A DNA stretch of 43,817 bases from a virus: the IMG/VR virus record IMGVR_UViG_3300021963_000234, positions 1 to 43,817 of that record, one strand, 5' to 3'. A program made the position numbers and the translations under genes. Under the pieces are notes generated by a model that did no database searches, was not told where the DNA came from, and saw only the letters and a program-made list of their open reading frames with translations. This document shows positions 30,778 through 38,952 of this stretch, piece by piece. The first letter of the stretch is position 1. Each line of letters starts with the position of its first letter.

Positions 30778-31149
30778 TCACGCCATGGTGTGGGGTTGGA
30801 GAAGGATATTGGCCTGATTGCCAGAGGTAGCGGCAGACAGCGCGCGCCCGATGGCTTTGTCGCCTGAGGAGGCCGCAACAGCCCGGCCCGAGGAGTCGAT
30901 CTTGACCGCATCCCCGACCGCCACGGTGCCACCACAGACCACCGGGCAAACGCCGGAGATCATGATTTCCGTGGCCTGACCGGCTACACTCGGGGTGTTG
31001 CCGATAACGCCAACGAAGGTGGAGCCAGCCGCTGCCACGATTGCATTTCCGCTGCTGTTGCAGTCAGCAACGTAGTATTGCTTGGTTGAAAGGTCGGTAT
31101 TTGCGGGAAGGGTGATGGTGACCACCCCAACATGGTTCGGATTAGCCAT
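30778..31149 (-). CDS. Capsid decoration-like protein (DUF2190-like)
   Basis: 123 residues (MANPNHVGVVTITLPANTDL). The CPVVCGGTVAVGDAVKIDSS segment and the IGRALSAATSGNQANILL ending match the small beta-barrel proteins located next to capsid genes that stud the head surface. Its start overlaps the scaffold stop. Confidence 0.78.
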   Translation of the reverse strand: MANPNHVGVVTITLPANTDLSTKQYYVADCNSSGNAIVAAAGSTFVGVIGNTPSVAGQATEIMISGVCPVVCGGTVAVGDAVKIDSSGRAVAASSGDKAIGRALSAATSGNQANILLQPHTMA

Positions 31150-31693
31150 TGGCTACCTCATTGTAGAGAGAGGGGTTGGCCTCGTAGACTTTGACGGCGG
31201 CAGTCGCGTAGGGAGTGCCCTTTGCGACTTCGGCGGCAATCAATTCGTCGAGTTTGATCTGGGCGGCGGACTTGGCAATCACCGGCTGACCGACGCCACT
31301 GACGCGCTTGGTCAGGTCTTCGGTGGCCTGGGCGGCTTTGGCCAGGGTCACCAGCTCGGCGGAGAGCGCGGTGTATGCCTCGGGGGCGGCTTTCTGCACA
31401 GCGCGCAGGTGGGGGGCGAGGGCTGGCTTGAGGGCGTTGGTCTTGCAGAACTCAACAACGGTGTCGAGTGCGGCTTTTTCTACCAGTTCTTCCTTGGCTT
31501 TGCGCAACTCGGCAAGCTCTTTCTGAACTGCCTCGTAATCAGCCTTGGATACCGTCTCGGTATTCTCAGAATCCATAGGTTTATCCTTGGGTTGGGCTTT
31601 GAGCATCGCCACCGCTGCGGGGGGATTGTCCCCGGCCTCGACGAAAGAAACTTCGCTGAGGGTCAGGTCTACAAGGCGGGTACGCGGCTTCAT
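31142..31693 (-). CDS. Scaffold-like protein
   Basis: 183 residues (MKPRTRLVDLTLSEVSFVEA). The first 30 residues (LTLSEVSFVEAGDNPPA) resemble the N-terminus of XkdF/prohead-protease proteins. A long charged coiled coil (about 42-80, KADYEAVQKELAELRKAKEE) and an Ala-rich helical rest are typical of scaffolds. No Shine-Dalgarno sequence precedes the ATG; instead GGTAGC lies eight bases upstream, as at the portal gene. An internal ATG at MDSENTET is the alternative start. Confidence 0.68.
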   Translation of the reverse strand: MKPRTRLVDLTLSEVSFVEAGDNPPAAVAMLKAQPKDKPMDSENTETVSKADYEAVQKELAELRKAKEELVEKAALDTVVEFCKTNALKPALAPHLRAVQKAAPEAYTALSAELVTLAKAAQATEDLTKRVSGVGQPVIAKSAAQIKLDELIAAEVAKGTPYATAAVKVYEANPSLYNEVANG

Positions 31694-31701
31694 GCTGCAT
31701 A

Positions 31702-31719
31702 GCTACCGGGTTTTTGGGG
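31702..31719 (-). promoter_or_regulatory. Start-site motif upstream of scaffold gene
   Basis: On the minus strand this reads CCCC-AAAAA-CCC-GGTAGC, then eight bases, then ATG. The portal gene has the same arrangement at 35502-35518. Neither gene has a Shine-Dalgarno sequence. It could be a late promoter element, a regulator site or an unusual ribosome signal. Confidence 0.42.
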
Positions 31720-31784
31720 CGGCGTGGTGGGGGTGGCCAAACAATGCGCCGCGTGGTAGCGTAGCGGTATCGCTATGGGTGTGT

Positions 31785-31961
31785 ATGAGTCGAGATCAGA
31801 GTGTGCATGTGCGGGTGTCGGAAGGGGAGGGACGGGCCATCGGGCGGGCGGCTGCGCGCAGGGGGTTGACGACGCCGGCGTTTGTGCGAGCGGCGGCTTT
31901 GGCAGAGGCAGAGCGGGTGTTGGGGGAGGTCGAGGCGGCGAAGGCGAGGGAGGGGCGGTGA
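31785..31961 (+). CDS. Small ribbon-helix-helix-like protein (plus strand)
   Basis: 58 residues (MSRDQSVHVRVSEGEGRAIG). An N-terminal strand VHVRVSE followed by two helices (GRAIGRAAARRGLTTPAFVR, AAALAEAERVLGEVEAAKAR) is the ribbon-helix-helix layout of small repressors and antitoxins. It runs against the late operon and overlaps the next plus-strand gene (GTGA). It has no clear Shine-Dalgarno sequence. It is probably the autoregulatory first gene of a two-gene moron cassette. Confidence 0.6.
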   Translation: MSRDQSVHVRVSEGEGRAIGRAAARRGLTTPAFVRAAALAEAERVLGEVEAAKAREGR

Positions 31962-32257
31962 CAGGCGCCCTTTACGGGTGCGAGCGGTGTGGGGCGGGCA
32001 TCCGCACAAAGCGACCGCTGCCACCTGAGCATCGTCCGCTTTGCCTGTCGTGCCTTCGGATGGGGTGGCGATTCTACGCCGTACTTTCGTGGGACGGCGG
32101 ATGGAGCGTGGTACACACCGCACCTGTAGAGCGCGATGGGCAGGGATGGGGGTGGCGCTTGAGCCCGAGGATAATGATACGGTGGACGGGAGCGCGGGAG
32201 GTGCGGGATCTGGGCACCTCACCGCCGTTGACACTCACCCCGCACGATGCGTTTTAG
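31958..32257 (+). CDS. Zinc-ribbon protein, second gene of plus-strand cassette
   Basis: 99 residues from a GTG overlapping the RHH stop. The N-terminus has CERCGAGIRTKRPLPPEHRP followed by LCLSCLRMGW, a four-Cys zinc ribbon. The rest (WRFYAVLSWDGGWSVVHTAP) is beta-rich. Its end overlaps the end of the convergent XkdF-like gene by four bases. Possible toxin/effector or regulator; there is no evidence to choose. Confidence 0.5.
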   Translation: MTGALYGCERCGAGIRTKRPLPPEHRPLCLSCLRMGWRFYAVLSWDGGWSVVHTAPVERDGQGWGWRLSPRIMIRWTGAREVRDLGTSPPLTLTPHDAF

Positions 32258-33423
32258 ACGGCTTCGCGGCGGGCATTTCCGCCGATGGAGAGGCACGACT
32301 TGCCGCCTTTGATGGCTTTCCAGACCTCGGCATCGTGGACCTGGAATCCGACCCACCACGCGCCGTCTGGAGCGTTTCCGGGTTTGGCGCCCATCTTTTC
32401 CAGTTTGGCGTGGTCGAGGTAGACGCTCTCGATGACCGTTGCCACCGCGCCGCCGTCGTGGTTGTTGCGCCCGATGGCTTTGCCGATACTGGCGTAGACA
32501 GCGCGCTCCAACTCGGCTGGGTCGATGGACTCGCCCGAGTGGTCTACGATGGTTTCGCCGGTGGCGGACTTCGCGACATAAGCGAAGCCGAACGCCTGCA
32601 TCTTCTCGTCTGCCTTGCTGACGACCGTGAATTGCATCTGGACCGGGGCGCCCTTCTCGGTGGTGTCAGGTTCTGCCGCTGCCAGGAGTTCGGTCAGGAC
32701 GCCGATGGCTGAACGGATGCGTTCAGCGTTGGCGGCTGACAGTACGCGGCCCGCCTTGGCCATTTCCATCTCATCCTCGGTTTCGTCCGCACCCTCGACG
32801 GTGGAAACAACGCGGACCCAGGAGCCGTCCGGGCGGCAGGTCCAGCCTGATTCCTGCATGAGCATCGACATGACGAAGCCGAACGCCTCATGCTCGATGC
32901 CAAGGCCGGCGGGCATGGGAGACGCGACCAGGTTCCACCGGGCGCAGAACTCAGCCTGCATCTCGGGGGGCATGGTCGCGGCCATTGCCGGGGTGAGGTC
33001 GGCAGGGGTGCAGGGGGTGGGGAGTTTGGGCGGCTTATAAGAGGCTTCCATCGCCTCGTGAAAGCCGTGATATCCATACGCTTTTTTCATGTTTTCCTCG
33101 TTCTCGAAATAGTTCACCACCCGGTCAGACCAGGGGATTGCAGGATCGCCACCCCAGAGCGCCCAGGCGACGCGACCGGGGGAGGGGTAGCCGGGTTCGC
33201 CGGGGCGGAAGCCCTCAGCCCTCTGGTCTACCTCGTGACGAGCGAGCCATGCGCGCATCCTCACCGCTTTGTCGCGGGTAATCGGCTCGTCGTTTAGGAG
33301 GGCGCGGGCCTCGGCTTTGGTACGGTCGCGGAGGCCATCGCCGCCGTGCCCTTCGGCTACCCAATCCAGGCCGCGCTTGAGTTCAGCCTTTACGGCTTTG
33401 GGGGCGTACAATAGCTCAGGCAT
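32254..33423 (-). CDS. XkdF-like putative prohead protease
   Basis: 389 residues. The C-terminal ~140 (QFTVVSKADEKMQAFGFAYV, TIVDHSGESIDPAELERAVY, WWVGFQVHDAEVWKAIKGGK) match the PBSX XkdF family, putative serine proteases acting on the prohead scaffold. The N-terminal ~110 residues (VEGF..GRVAWALWGGDPAIPW) match a separate small domain often fused in such phage proteins. The middle (about 165-260) links them. It overlaps the Mu-F-like gene. Confidence 0.8.
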   Translation of the reverse strand: MPELLYAPKAVKAELKRGLDWVAEGHGGDGLRDRTKAEARALLNDEPITRDKAVRMRAWLARHEVDQRAEGFRPGEPGYPSPGRVAWALWGGDPAIPWSDRVVNYFENEENMKKAYGYHGFHEAMEASYKPPKLPTPCTPADLTPAMAATMPPEMQAEFCARWNLVASPMPAGLGIEHEAFGFVMSMLMQESGWTCRPDGSWVRVVSTVEGADETEDEMEMAKAGRVLSAANAERIRSAIGVLTELLAAAEPDTTEKGAPVQMQFTVVSKADEKMQAFGFAYVAKSATGETIVDHSGESIDPAELERAVYASIGKAIGRNNHDGGAVATVIESVYLDHAKLEKMGAKPGNAPDGAWWVGFQVHDAEVWKAIKGGKSCLSIGGNARREAV

Positions 33424-34222
33424 AGGTCAAGCCCATCGCGCAACGGCAGTTCGGGTGAAGGGTGGGGGCAAGGGCGCCGGTTCGGGGGAAAGGCTCGTTG
33501 AGGGCGACCTTTACGCCGTCGAGGGGGCGGCAGATGTCGCAGGTGCGTTCGCCGGGGGCGGTGAGCCAGACTTTGCGGGCGCCGGGGCGGAGTAAGCCCT
33601 GTCGATCGGCCTCGCGCCAGCTGTCAAGGGTGCCACGGGCGTGGGCGGTGACCAGCTCGGTACGGGCGATCGTGGTGAGACGTTCGCGGAGAAGGCGGGC
33701 GGCGTAGCGGGCGATTCGGGCCTCGGCGGCGGTGCGGAGGCGGGCTGTGGTAGCTTCGGCGAGTTGTTCAGCGCGGTAGGCAAGCAGGGCGGCGGCTTGC
33801 CGGCTGTGGAGGCCGACAAAGGGGCGGATTGCGCGGGCGATCTGGTCGGCGGATAGGCCCTCGGCGGCGTAGGTGGTGAGGGCGGAGGCGAGAGCAACGC
33901 GGGTGGTCGCGGTGATCTCGGTGACAAGCGCGGCGCCGTGTCCGGCCAGGAAGGCAGCGGCGTAGGGATTGGCGAGGTCAAAGCTACCGGACAGGTCAAG
34001 GGCGTTGTACTGGGCGGCGGCTGCGGTGAGCATCGACTGGGCGGCGATGGCTTCCCATGCGGCTTGGACGGTAGCCTGAGCCTCGGGCGGGTAGAGCGTG
34101 GCGATGGCCTCGGGGGTCAGGTCATCGGGGAGGTCAGGGGGGCGCAGGTAGAGCGCAAAGACGCGGCGCAACTCCCCCTCAAGGGGGGAGAGTTCGGAGA
34201 GGCTGACTTCCCACGGGGTCAC
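33416..34222 (-). CDS. Mu gpF-like minor head protein
   Basis: 268 residues. The C-terminal ~100 residues carry the Mu-F signature: ARTELVTAHARGTLDSWREA, then TAPGERTCDICRPLDGVKVA and TLHPNCRCAMGL (zinc-type Cys/His set). The N-terminal two-thirds are helical. These proteins attach to the portal and help head assembly. Start and stop overlap both neighbours. Confidence 0.88.
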   Translation of the reverse strand: MTPWEVSLSELSPLEGELRRVFALYLRPPDLPDDLTPEAIATLYPPEAQATVQAAWEAIAAQSMLTAAAAQYNALDLSGSFDLANPYAAAFLAGHGAALVTEITATTRVALASALTTYAAEGLSADQIARAIRPFVGLHSRQAAALLAYRAEQLAEATTARLRTAAEARIARYAARLLRERLTTIARTELVTAHARGTLDSWREADRQGLLRPGARKVWLTAPGERTCDICRPLDGVKVALNEPFPRTGALAPTLHPNCRCAMGLTYA

Positions 34223-35493
34223 AGGGACTCGCCCTCGGAGGAGCGGGGCGGCAATCCGCCGAGGCGGCGGATGTGGTCCTCAAGGGCCGGGTCAGGCGTC
34301 AGAGTGCCGCTGCCAACCCCCGCTTTGAGGAGTTCGGCCAGATCCTTGAGGCTCGGCTCGTCGATGGGGCCATGTGCCAGGGTGGGGCAGAGTGCCGGGT
34401 CAAGGCCGCGAAGGGCGATGAAGGGAGCGAACAGTTGGCGCTTGACGGTGGCGCAGAGGGAGTCGAGGATGCCGGTGAGAACAAAGGCAAGGAGGGCGGT
34501 CTGGTCGCTGGAAAGGGCGAAGGAGGCGGACTTCTCTTGACCGAGTAGCAGGAACTGGGTCAAGAGGCCGGTGGCGATGCGTTGCTCGTACATGCGCACG
34601 ATTTCAACGTGATCAAACTGGCGTTGTCCGCCTGCTTTGAGGAGTTCGACTGACCAGCCGGAGGGGGTGCCGTCGCTATTGGTGGCAGAGGGGAGAACGA
34701 TGCCCTCGCGTTCGCCGCGTTGTAGGTTGGCGGTGCCCTTCTTGATGGCTTCCACGGTTGCGGTTGCGGTTGCGTCGCCTTCGGTGGCGAGGTTCCAGGT
34801 TTCGGTGGGGATGTGGGTGACGAGCATCCCGGTGGCGTCTTTTTGGACGCCTATTCCGAGTGAGGTCATGATCTGTTGCTGGTTGCGATAGTCGATGTAG
34901 ATCGTGCGTAACCACGGCCCGCCCTCTGGCCCCTGGTTGGTGGTGTCGGGCACAAAGTGCACGGCGCGGGCGGCAGGGATAATGGCAGACTGGCCAGCGC
35001 GGGTCAGTTGGTCCAGGGCGGTGACGTAGCGCCCGCCGTCATCCCACCGCCAATCGAGGCGGCTATCCTGACGGCAAAAATAGAGGCCGTCCCAGGCGAT
35101 TCCGTCGGGGGTGTTTTTGTAGACCACCTCATGCCAGGACCAGCCGAGGGGAACAGCGGTCAGCATCTCGGCTAGGACGTCAGGCCAGGGGGTGGTCATT
35201 GCATCCCATGCGGCGCGCAGCTCGTCGGCGGCGGCGATGGCCTCGGGGGTGTCGGCGGCGGGGAGGATCGACCAATGGGCGCCCCGGCTTACCTGGGTCA
35301 GAATGCGGAACGAACTGGCCGTCAGGGCGTGGTTGGCCAGCATCTCCCGGTATTTCCGGTCTGCTTTGCCGCCTTGAAGTTCGGGATGAAACTCATCCGT
35401 TCCGGGGTAGGAGCGGTTCCCGTAGACAGGGAAGCCGCCGTATCCCTGGCGTGGGGGTGGGGCGGCGTTCGGGTCGATGGGGAGTTTGGCCAT
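34219..35493 (-). CDS. Portal protein (DUF935-like)
   Basis: 424 residues (MAKLPIDPNAAPPPRQGYGG). Portal features: YREMLANHALTASSFRILTQ and GWSWHEVVYKNTPDGIAWDG, a central wing, then MYEQRIATGLLTQFLLLGQE, and a helical C-terminus (SLKDLAELLKAGVGSGTLTP). It forms the twelve-subunit DNA channel. The gene begins 31 bp after TerL, and the ATG is preceded by the GGTAGC-N8 motif instead of a Shine-Dalgarno sequence. Confidence 0.88.
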   Translation of the reverse strand: MAKLPIDPNAAPPPRQGYGGFPVYGNRSYPGTDEFHPELQGGKADRKYREMLANHALTASSFRILTQVSRGAHWSILPAADTPEAIAAADELRAAWDAMTTPWPDVLAEMLTAVPLGWSWHEVVYKNTPDGIAWDGLYFCRQDSRLDWRWDDGGRYVTALDQLTRAGQSAIIPAARAVHFVPDTTNQGPEGGPWLRTIYIDYRNQQQIMTSLGIGVQKDATGMLVTHIPTETWNLATEGDATATATVEAIKKGTANLQRGEREGIVLPSATNSDGTPSGWSVELLKAGGQRQFDHVEIVRMYEQRIATGLLTQFLLLGQEKSASFALSSDQTALLAFVLTGILDSLCATVKRQLFAPFIALRGLDPALCPTLAHGPIDEPSLKDLAELLKAGVGSGTLTPDPALEDHIRRLGGLPPRSSEGESL

Positions 35494-35501
35494 GTGTAGG
35501 G

Positions 35502-35518
35502 GCTACCGGAGTTTGGGG
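35502..35518 (-). promoter_or_regulatory. Start-site motif upstream of portal gene
   Basis: Minus-strand CCCC-AAACT-CC-GGTAGC, exactly eight bases before the portal ATG. It is the counterpart of the motif at 31702-31719. It lies in the only gap between TerL and portal. Function not shown; see the finding on the pair. Confidence 0.42.
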
Positions 35519-35524
35519 GGAATG

Positions 35525-37036
35525 TCAAGCGTTCATGCGCGCGAAGCCGTTGGGGGTGGGGGCGGACTTGGCGCGGGGTGGGAACAGTTCGTTGAGCAAG
35601 TACCCGGTCGCATCCACGCGATCCTTGATAGCCGCCTTGGGAAACGCGGCGTGCTCCCTTACAAAGTCCACGGCCCACGGCTCGCCGGGGAGGCTGTCTT
35701 CGCGGTCGTGGTGGTGCAGGGTCGTGTTGCCGCATTGGCAGGGGAGAACCACGCAGCCGGAAGCCACGAGGGGTTGCCAGCCCTGGGCACGGGCTACTTT
35801 GTCGCCTTCGGGCTGGCAAAGAACAAGGCCGGGGATTTCGGCGGTCAGCATTTCGGTGACGGGGCGGGCGGCGGCACGATCCTCGACGTACCAGCCGCGC
35901 GCCTTGGGGTAGCGGGTGCGGGCGGCGCGCATGGCCTCGATGAGTTGGGGGGCGGTCATGCGGCCCCGGACTTCGCCGCCAAGGTAGGCTTTTCCGGCGT
36001 ATAACCCGCCGTGAATGCCCGCATGGTAGGCGCCGGTCTGGTTGTCGCCAAAGGCCAGATCCCACCCCATCGCCTCGCGGGTGAAGGTAGAGGGCCATGC
36101 GCTGCGGTCGAGCCAGAGCCAGTCGCGGACGGGGAATAGCTCGCCGCCTCGGGCTTGCGGGGTCTGTCCGAGTTGGCCGGGGGCCTGGCTACCAAGGGCC
36201 GTTTCCAGGGCGGTGACGACAGGTTCAGGGAAGCGGAAGCGGTCAAGCAGGGAGCCGGGTTTGCGGCGTTCATCGCGGGGGTCTGCGTTGTGCGGGTCGT
36301 AGCGCATCGGCAGGATCAGGCGCTCGTAGCCACGTTTGAGGAGAGTGCCGGCGAGGTCGTTCTCGTGGAGGCGCTGCATGATGACCAGGATCCAGCCCTT
36401 GCGCTGGTCGTTCATGCGGGATTGCAGGGTTTGGTCGAAGATGGTTTGCGTTTCGGCCATGCGCTCGGCGATGCGTTCGGGGCTGCCAAGCGTCGCCTCT
36501 TTGGCGTCGTGGGGGTCGTCGATGATGATGCCGTCGCCACGCTTTCCGGTGATTCCCGAGGTCAGAGAGCCACAATAGCGGAAACCTCGGGCGGAGTTCT
36601 CAAAGTTCACCTTCTCGTTCTGGTCGCGGGCGAACGTCCAGGGGCGCGGGATGCGAGCAAGCAGGCGCTGGTATTCGGGGCTTTGGAGTAGGATTCGGGT
36701 GCGGCGGCTATCCCGGCTGGCAAGGTCGCCATCGTGGGACAGGAATAGCATCCGTTCGGCGGGGCGGTGGAGCCAGATCCAGGCGGGAAGAAAGACACAG
36801 GCAAGGAGGGATTTCGAGAAGCCGGGGGGAATGTTGATAACGAGTCGCCGAATTTTCCCCTCGGCAAGCTCTTGGAGGACTGTGCAGATGACCCGCATGT
36901 GCCATCCCCATTCCAGGGGGGCAGGCTCGACGACTGGCCAGAGAAGGCGAACGAACGCGGCGAAGTCTACCAGAGCGCGGCGTTCGGCTTGTTCCTGGGC
37001 AAGTTCGCAGTCTTCGATCAGCGCGGCGCGGTTCAT
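35525..37036 (-). CDS. terL: Terminase large subunit
   Basis: 503 residues. The ATPase part has a deviant Walker A, NIPPGFSKS (68-76), a Walker B GIIIDDPHD (169-177) and the RLHENDLAG coupling segment. The nuclease part has GWDLAFGD, a VEDRAAA segment and a final DRVDAT with the expected acidic residues. It packs DNA into the prohead and cuts it. Start overlaps the TerS stop (ATGA). Confidence 0.94.
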   Translation of the reverse strand: MNRAALIEDCELAQEQAERRALVDFAAFVRLLWPVVEPAPLEWGWHMRVICTVLQELAEGKIRRLVINIPPGFSKSLLACVFLPAWIWLHRPAERMLFLSHDGDLASRDSRRTRILLQSPEYQRLLARIPRPWTFARDQNEKVNFENSARGFRYCGSLTSGITGKRGDGIIIDDPHDAKEATLGSPERIAERMAETQTIFDQTLQSRMNDQRKGWILVIMQRLHENDLAGTLLKRGYERLILPMRYDPHNADPRDERRKPGSLLDRFRFPEPVVTALETALGSQAPGQLGQTPQARGGELFPVRDWLWLDRSAWPSTFTREAMGWDLAFGDNQTGAYHAGIHGGLYAGKAYLGGEVRGRMTAPQLIEAMRAARTRYPKARGWYVEDRAAARPVTEMLTAEIPGLVLCQPEGDKVARAQGWQPLVASGCVVLPCQCGNTTLHHHDREDSLPGEPWAVDFVREHAAFPKAAIKDRVDATGYLLNELFPPRAKSAPTPNGFARMNA

Positions 37037-37482
37037 TCGTCGTCGGGGCTGGGTTCCGAGGGGGGCGTGGCAGTGGCAGTCAGGGCGGCGCGGCGAGCGG
37101 CGAGTTCGTCGTCGGTCATCGTGGCAAGGTTACCAGAGATCTGGACCTGACGGGGCTGGTCCAAGCCGCCCCACTTTCCGAGTTGCGTCGCAGCTTTGAC
37201 GCGCACTTCTGGCTCAACATCGCTGTCAAGCATGGCAGTCAGTTCCTGCACAGCGCGTTGTGCGATGGGTTCGCGAATACGAGTGCGCCATGACGCTTGT
37301 TCTTCCTGGTATTCCTTCCATTTCCGCTGCCACGTTGGCCAGTTTTGCCATAGACTGACCTTGGACCGGGTAATCCCAACCTCTTTGGCAATTGCGGTGA
37401 TAGTCATGCCTTGGCAGAACAGCCCGAACGCTTTTTCCTGGTTCGGACCCCATTTGTGCCGTTTTGTCCCTGCTTGTTCCAT
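37033..37482 (-). CDS. terS: Terminase small subunit
   Basis: 149 residues from MEQAGTKRHKWGPNQEKAFG. The N-terminal HTH (GLFCQGMTITAIAKEVGITR then SKVSLWQNW) and the middle helical hairpin (REPIAQRAVQELTAMLDSDV followed by EPEVRVKAATQLGKWGG) are typical of TerS. It should recognise the packaging site. ATG starts just after the lipoprotein stop (TGAAATG). Confidence 0.86.
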   Translation of the reverse strand: MEQAGTKRHKWGPNQEKAFGLFCQGMTITAIAKEVGITRSKVSLWQNWPTWQRKWKEYQEEQASWRTRIREPIAQRAVQELTAMLDSDVEPEVRVKAATQLGKWGGLDQPRQVQISGNLATMTDDELAARRAALTATATPPSEPSPDDE

Positions 37483-37483
37483 T

Positions 37484-37741
37484 TCACATCCCCCATACCA
37501 CGCGAATGGTCCCACCGTCACACGGGACGGTCACAAAATCCCGCCCCAGCGCATACGGCACCGGCTCGCACCAATAGCCGCCGTCCGCCTCAGCGCAACG
37601 GACCAGCGTCAGAGGCTCTCCGAGGCGCTCCAGGGCGATAGAGCCAGCGGGGGGGCAGGTAGCCTCGACCAGTAGCGGCGGGGGCGCTGCGGTGTCGGTG
37701 AGGGGCAGGGAGGGGGCACAGGCGAGGAGGAGGAGGATCAT
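37484..37741 (-). CDS. Small predicted lipoprotein
   Basis: 85 residues (MILLLLACAPSLPLTDTAAP). A very short signal with an LLAC lipobox puts the mature N-terminal Cys at residue 8. It has four more Cys further on. It lies next to terminase, away from the endolysin. It could be a superinfection-exclusion lipoprotein or a small outer-membrane spanin; no partner inner spanin is seen nearby. Confidence 0.6.
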   Translation of the reverse strand: MILLLLACAPSLPLTDTAAPPPLLVEATCPPAGSIALERLGEPLTLVRCAEADGGYWCEPVPYALGRDFVTVPCDGGTIRVVWGM

Positions 37742-38016
37742 GGTATTGCTCCAAAGGTAACAAGTTGCGCTCGCTCGTGCGGTTCCGGCTCAGCCTCAAA
37801 CCTCGCCCGAAACGTCACATCATCCATCCCCTGCCACTGCCCGCACCCCCAATCGACCAGCCACCACCCTTCCCACAGCGTCACGCCCCCAACGCTCACC
37901 GAAGCGCCCATGCGAAGCGGCGGGATCCGCAACACCGCCCCAATGCGCCGGGCATCGTCGTCGGTGCCGTCCCACTGCCATGCGCGGACGGGGATGGGGC
38001 GGTGGCGGTAGTTCAT
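37738..38016 (-). CDS. Small phage protein, PVxAxQW family copy 1
   Basis: 92 residues (MNYRHRPIPVRAWQWDGTDD). The opening PVRAWQWDG and closing GMDDVTFRARFEAEPE belong to a common, uncharacterised phage family (PVEAVQW ... FEARYE). A paralogue is at 38719. Function unknown. Coupled to neighbours. Confidence 0.65.
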   Translation of the reverse strand: MNYRHRPIPVRAWQWDGTDDDARRIGAVLRIPPLRMGASVSVGGVTLWEGWWLVDWGCGQWQGMDDVTFRARFEAEPEPHERAQLVTFGAIP

Positions 38017-38399
38017 GGCGCCCACCCCGTTCCATCGCAAGGACAAGCCTCGTCAGGCCCAAGCGTCACCCACGACGCATGAACCGGGCAACGATGCGGG
38101 CGAATCGCCTCACCCCCGTACAGGACGCGGGCCATGAGGTTGCTCTTGCCCATGTCGAGCCGCAACGCGTACCAACTCTGCGACAGCCCTGGCAAATCTT
38201 CCTGTCGCCCTTCGCGGAACATCCGACGATGCCACCGAACAGCCGCCTCGCAGAACTCCCATACCTCCCCCTCCTCAGGCGCTCCCTGCCACTGCCACAA
38301 CGCCAGCATGGCCAGAATGCGCGTACCCCGCTCCCCCATGACCTCGCAACAGGCGTAGATCTGGGCGGCAAGGTCAGTGCGGGTGATGCGGCGGCTCAT
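38013..38399 (-). CDS. Unknown protein, helical with Cys-rich end
   Basis: 128 residues from MSRRITRTDLAAQIYACCEV. The body is helical (MGERGTRILAMLALWQWQGA); the end has HRCPVHASWV and EACPCDGTG, a possible zinc knuckle. Start chosen for its overlap with the previous gene; a longer frame from 38486 is a shadow. No family recognised. Confidence 0.56.
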   Translation of the reverse strand: MSRRITRTDLAAQIYACCEVMGERGTRILAMLALWQWQGAPEEGEVWEFCEAAVRWHRRMFREGRQEDLPGLSQSWYALRLDMGKSNLMARVLYGGEAIRPHRCPVHASWVTLGPDEACPCDGTGWAP

Positions 38400-38722
38400 G
38401 GCGCCCTTCCTGCATTCCGGTCGATGCCATGGCACGGCGCGCAATGCCGCGTCAAGCCCACTGCCCTGTCGCCGCAATGGACGCAATACGGCCCGTCGTA
38501 AGGCTCCAACAGCCCAACCGCCAAGTCAAGAGCGAGACTTCGCATCCGCGTGCTGGCTGCTTCCCACCCCAGACCGAGGGTGAGTTCGCTCCCACCTGGG
38601 CCGGCCTGCCCATCTCGGAAAATGCGCCACTCCCAATATGCACCCACGCACCACACCCGGGCCTCAAACGGCCCAATGCGCTTTGTCCAGACGCCATTGT
38701 TGAAGGTCCAATCTGTGTTCAT
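38396..38722 (-). CDS. Unknown protein with C-terminal zinc knuckle
   Basis: 108 residues (MNTDWTFNNGVWTKRIGPFE). The N-terminal half is beta-rich and Trp-rich; the C-terminus has YCVHCGDRAVGLTRHCAPCH, a CxxC...CxxC zinc ribbon. It overlaps its neighbours (ATGA). Function unknown. Confidence 0.56.
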   Translation of the reverse strand: MNTDWTFNNGVWTKRIGPFEARVWCVGAYWEWRIFRDGQAGPGGSELTLGLGWEAASTRMRSLALDLAVGLLEPYDGPYCVHCGDRAVGLTRHCAPCHGIDRNAGRAP

Positions 38723-38952
38723 TTCGTCACCTCAAAACGCGCCTCAAAGGCGGACGACTCGTAGACCTTGATCTCCCCCGTATCATGGAACCGAACCAGC
38801 CACTGCGCGCGCCCCAGGATCTGCCCCGCCACCTCCAACGCTCCCACCCACACCAGCGTAGCCGGCCCAAACGCGGCCTCGATGGCAGGGATGTTGTCGA
38901 TGTACTGGACCGCCGTCACGGGGACGGGGCGGAGGGTGTGGGTGGCGGTCAT
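38719..38952 (-). CDS. Small phage protein, PVxAxQW family copy 2
   Basis: 77 residues (MTATHTLRPVPVTAVQYIDN). The PVTAVQYIDN start and YESSAFEARFEVTK end match the same family as the gene at 37738. It has a hydrophobic middle (ATLVWVGALEVAGQILG). Function unknown. Confidence 0.63.
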   Translation of the reverse strand: MTATHTLRPVPVTAVQYIDNIPAIEAAFGPATLVWVGALEVAGQILGRAQWLVRFHDTGEIKVYESSAFEARFEVTK

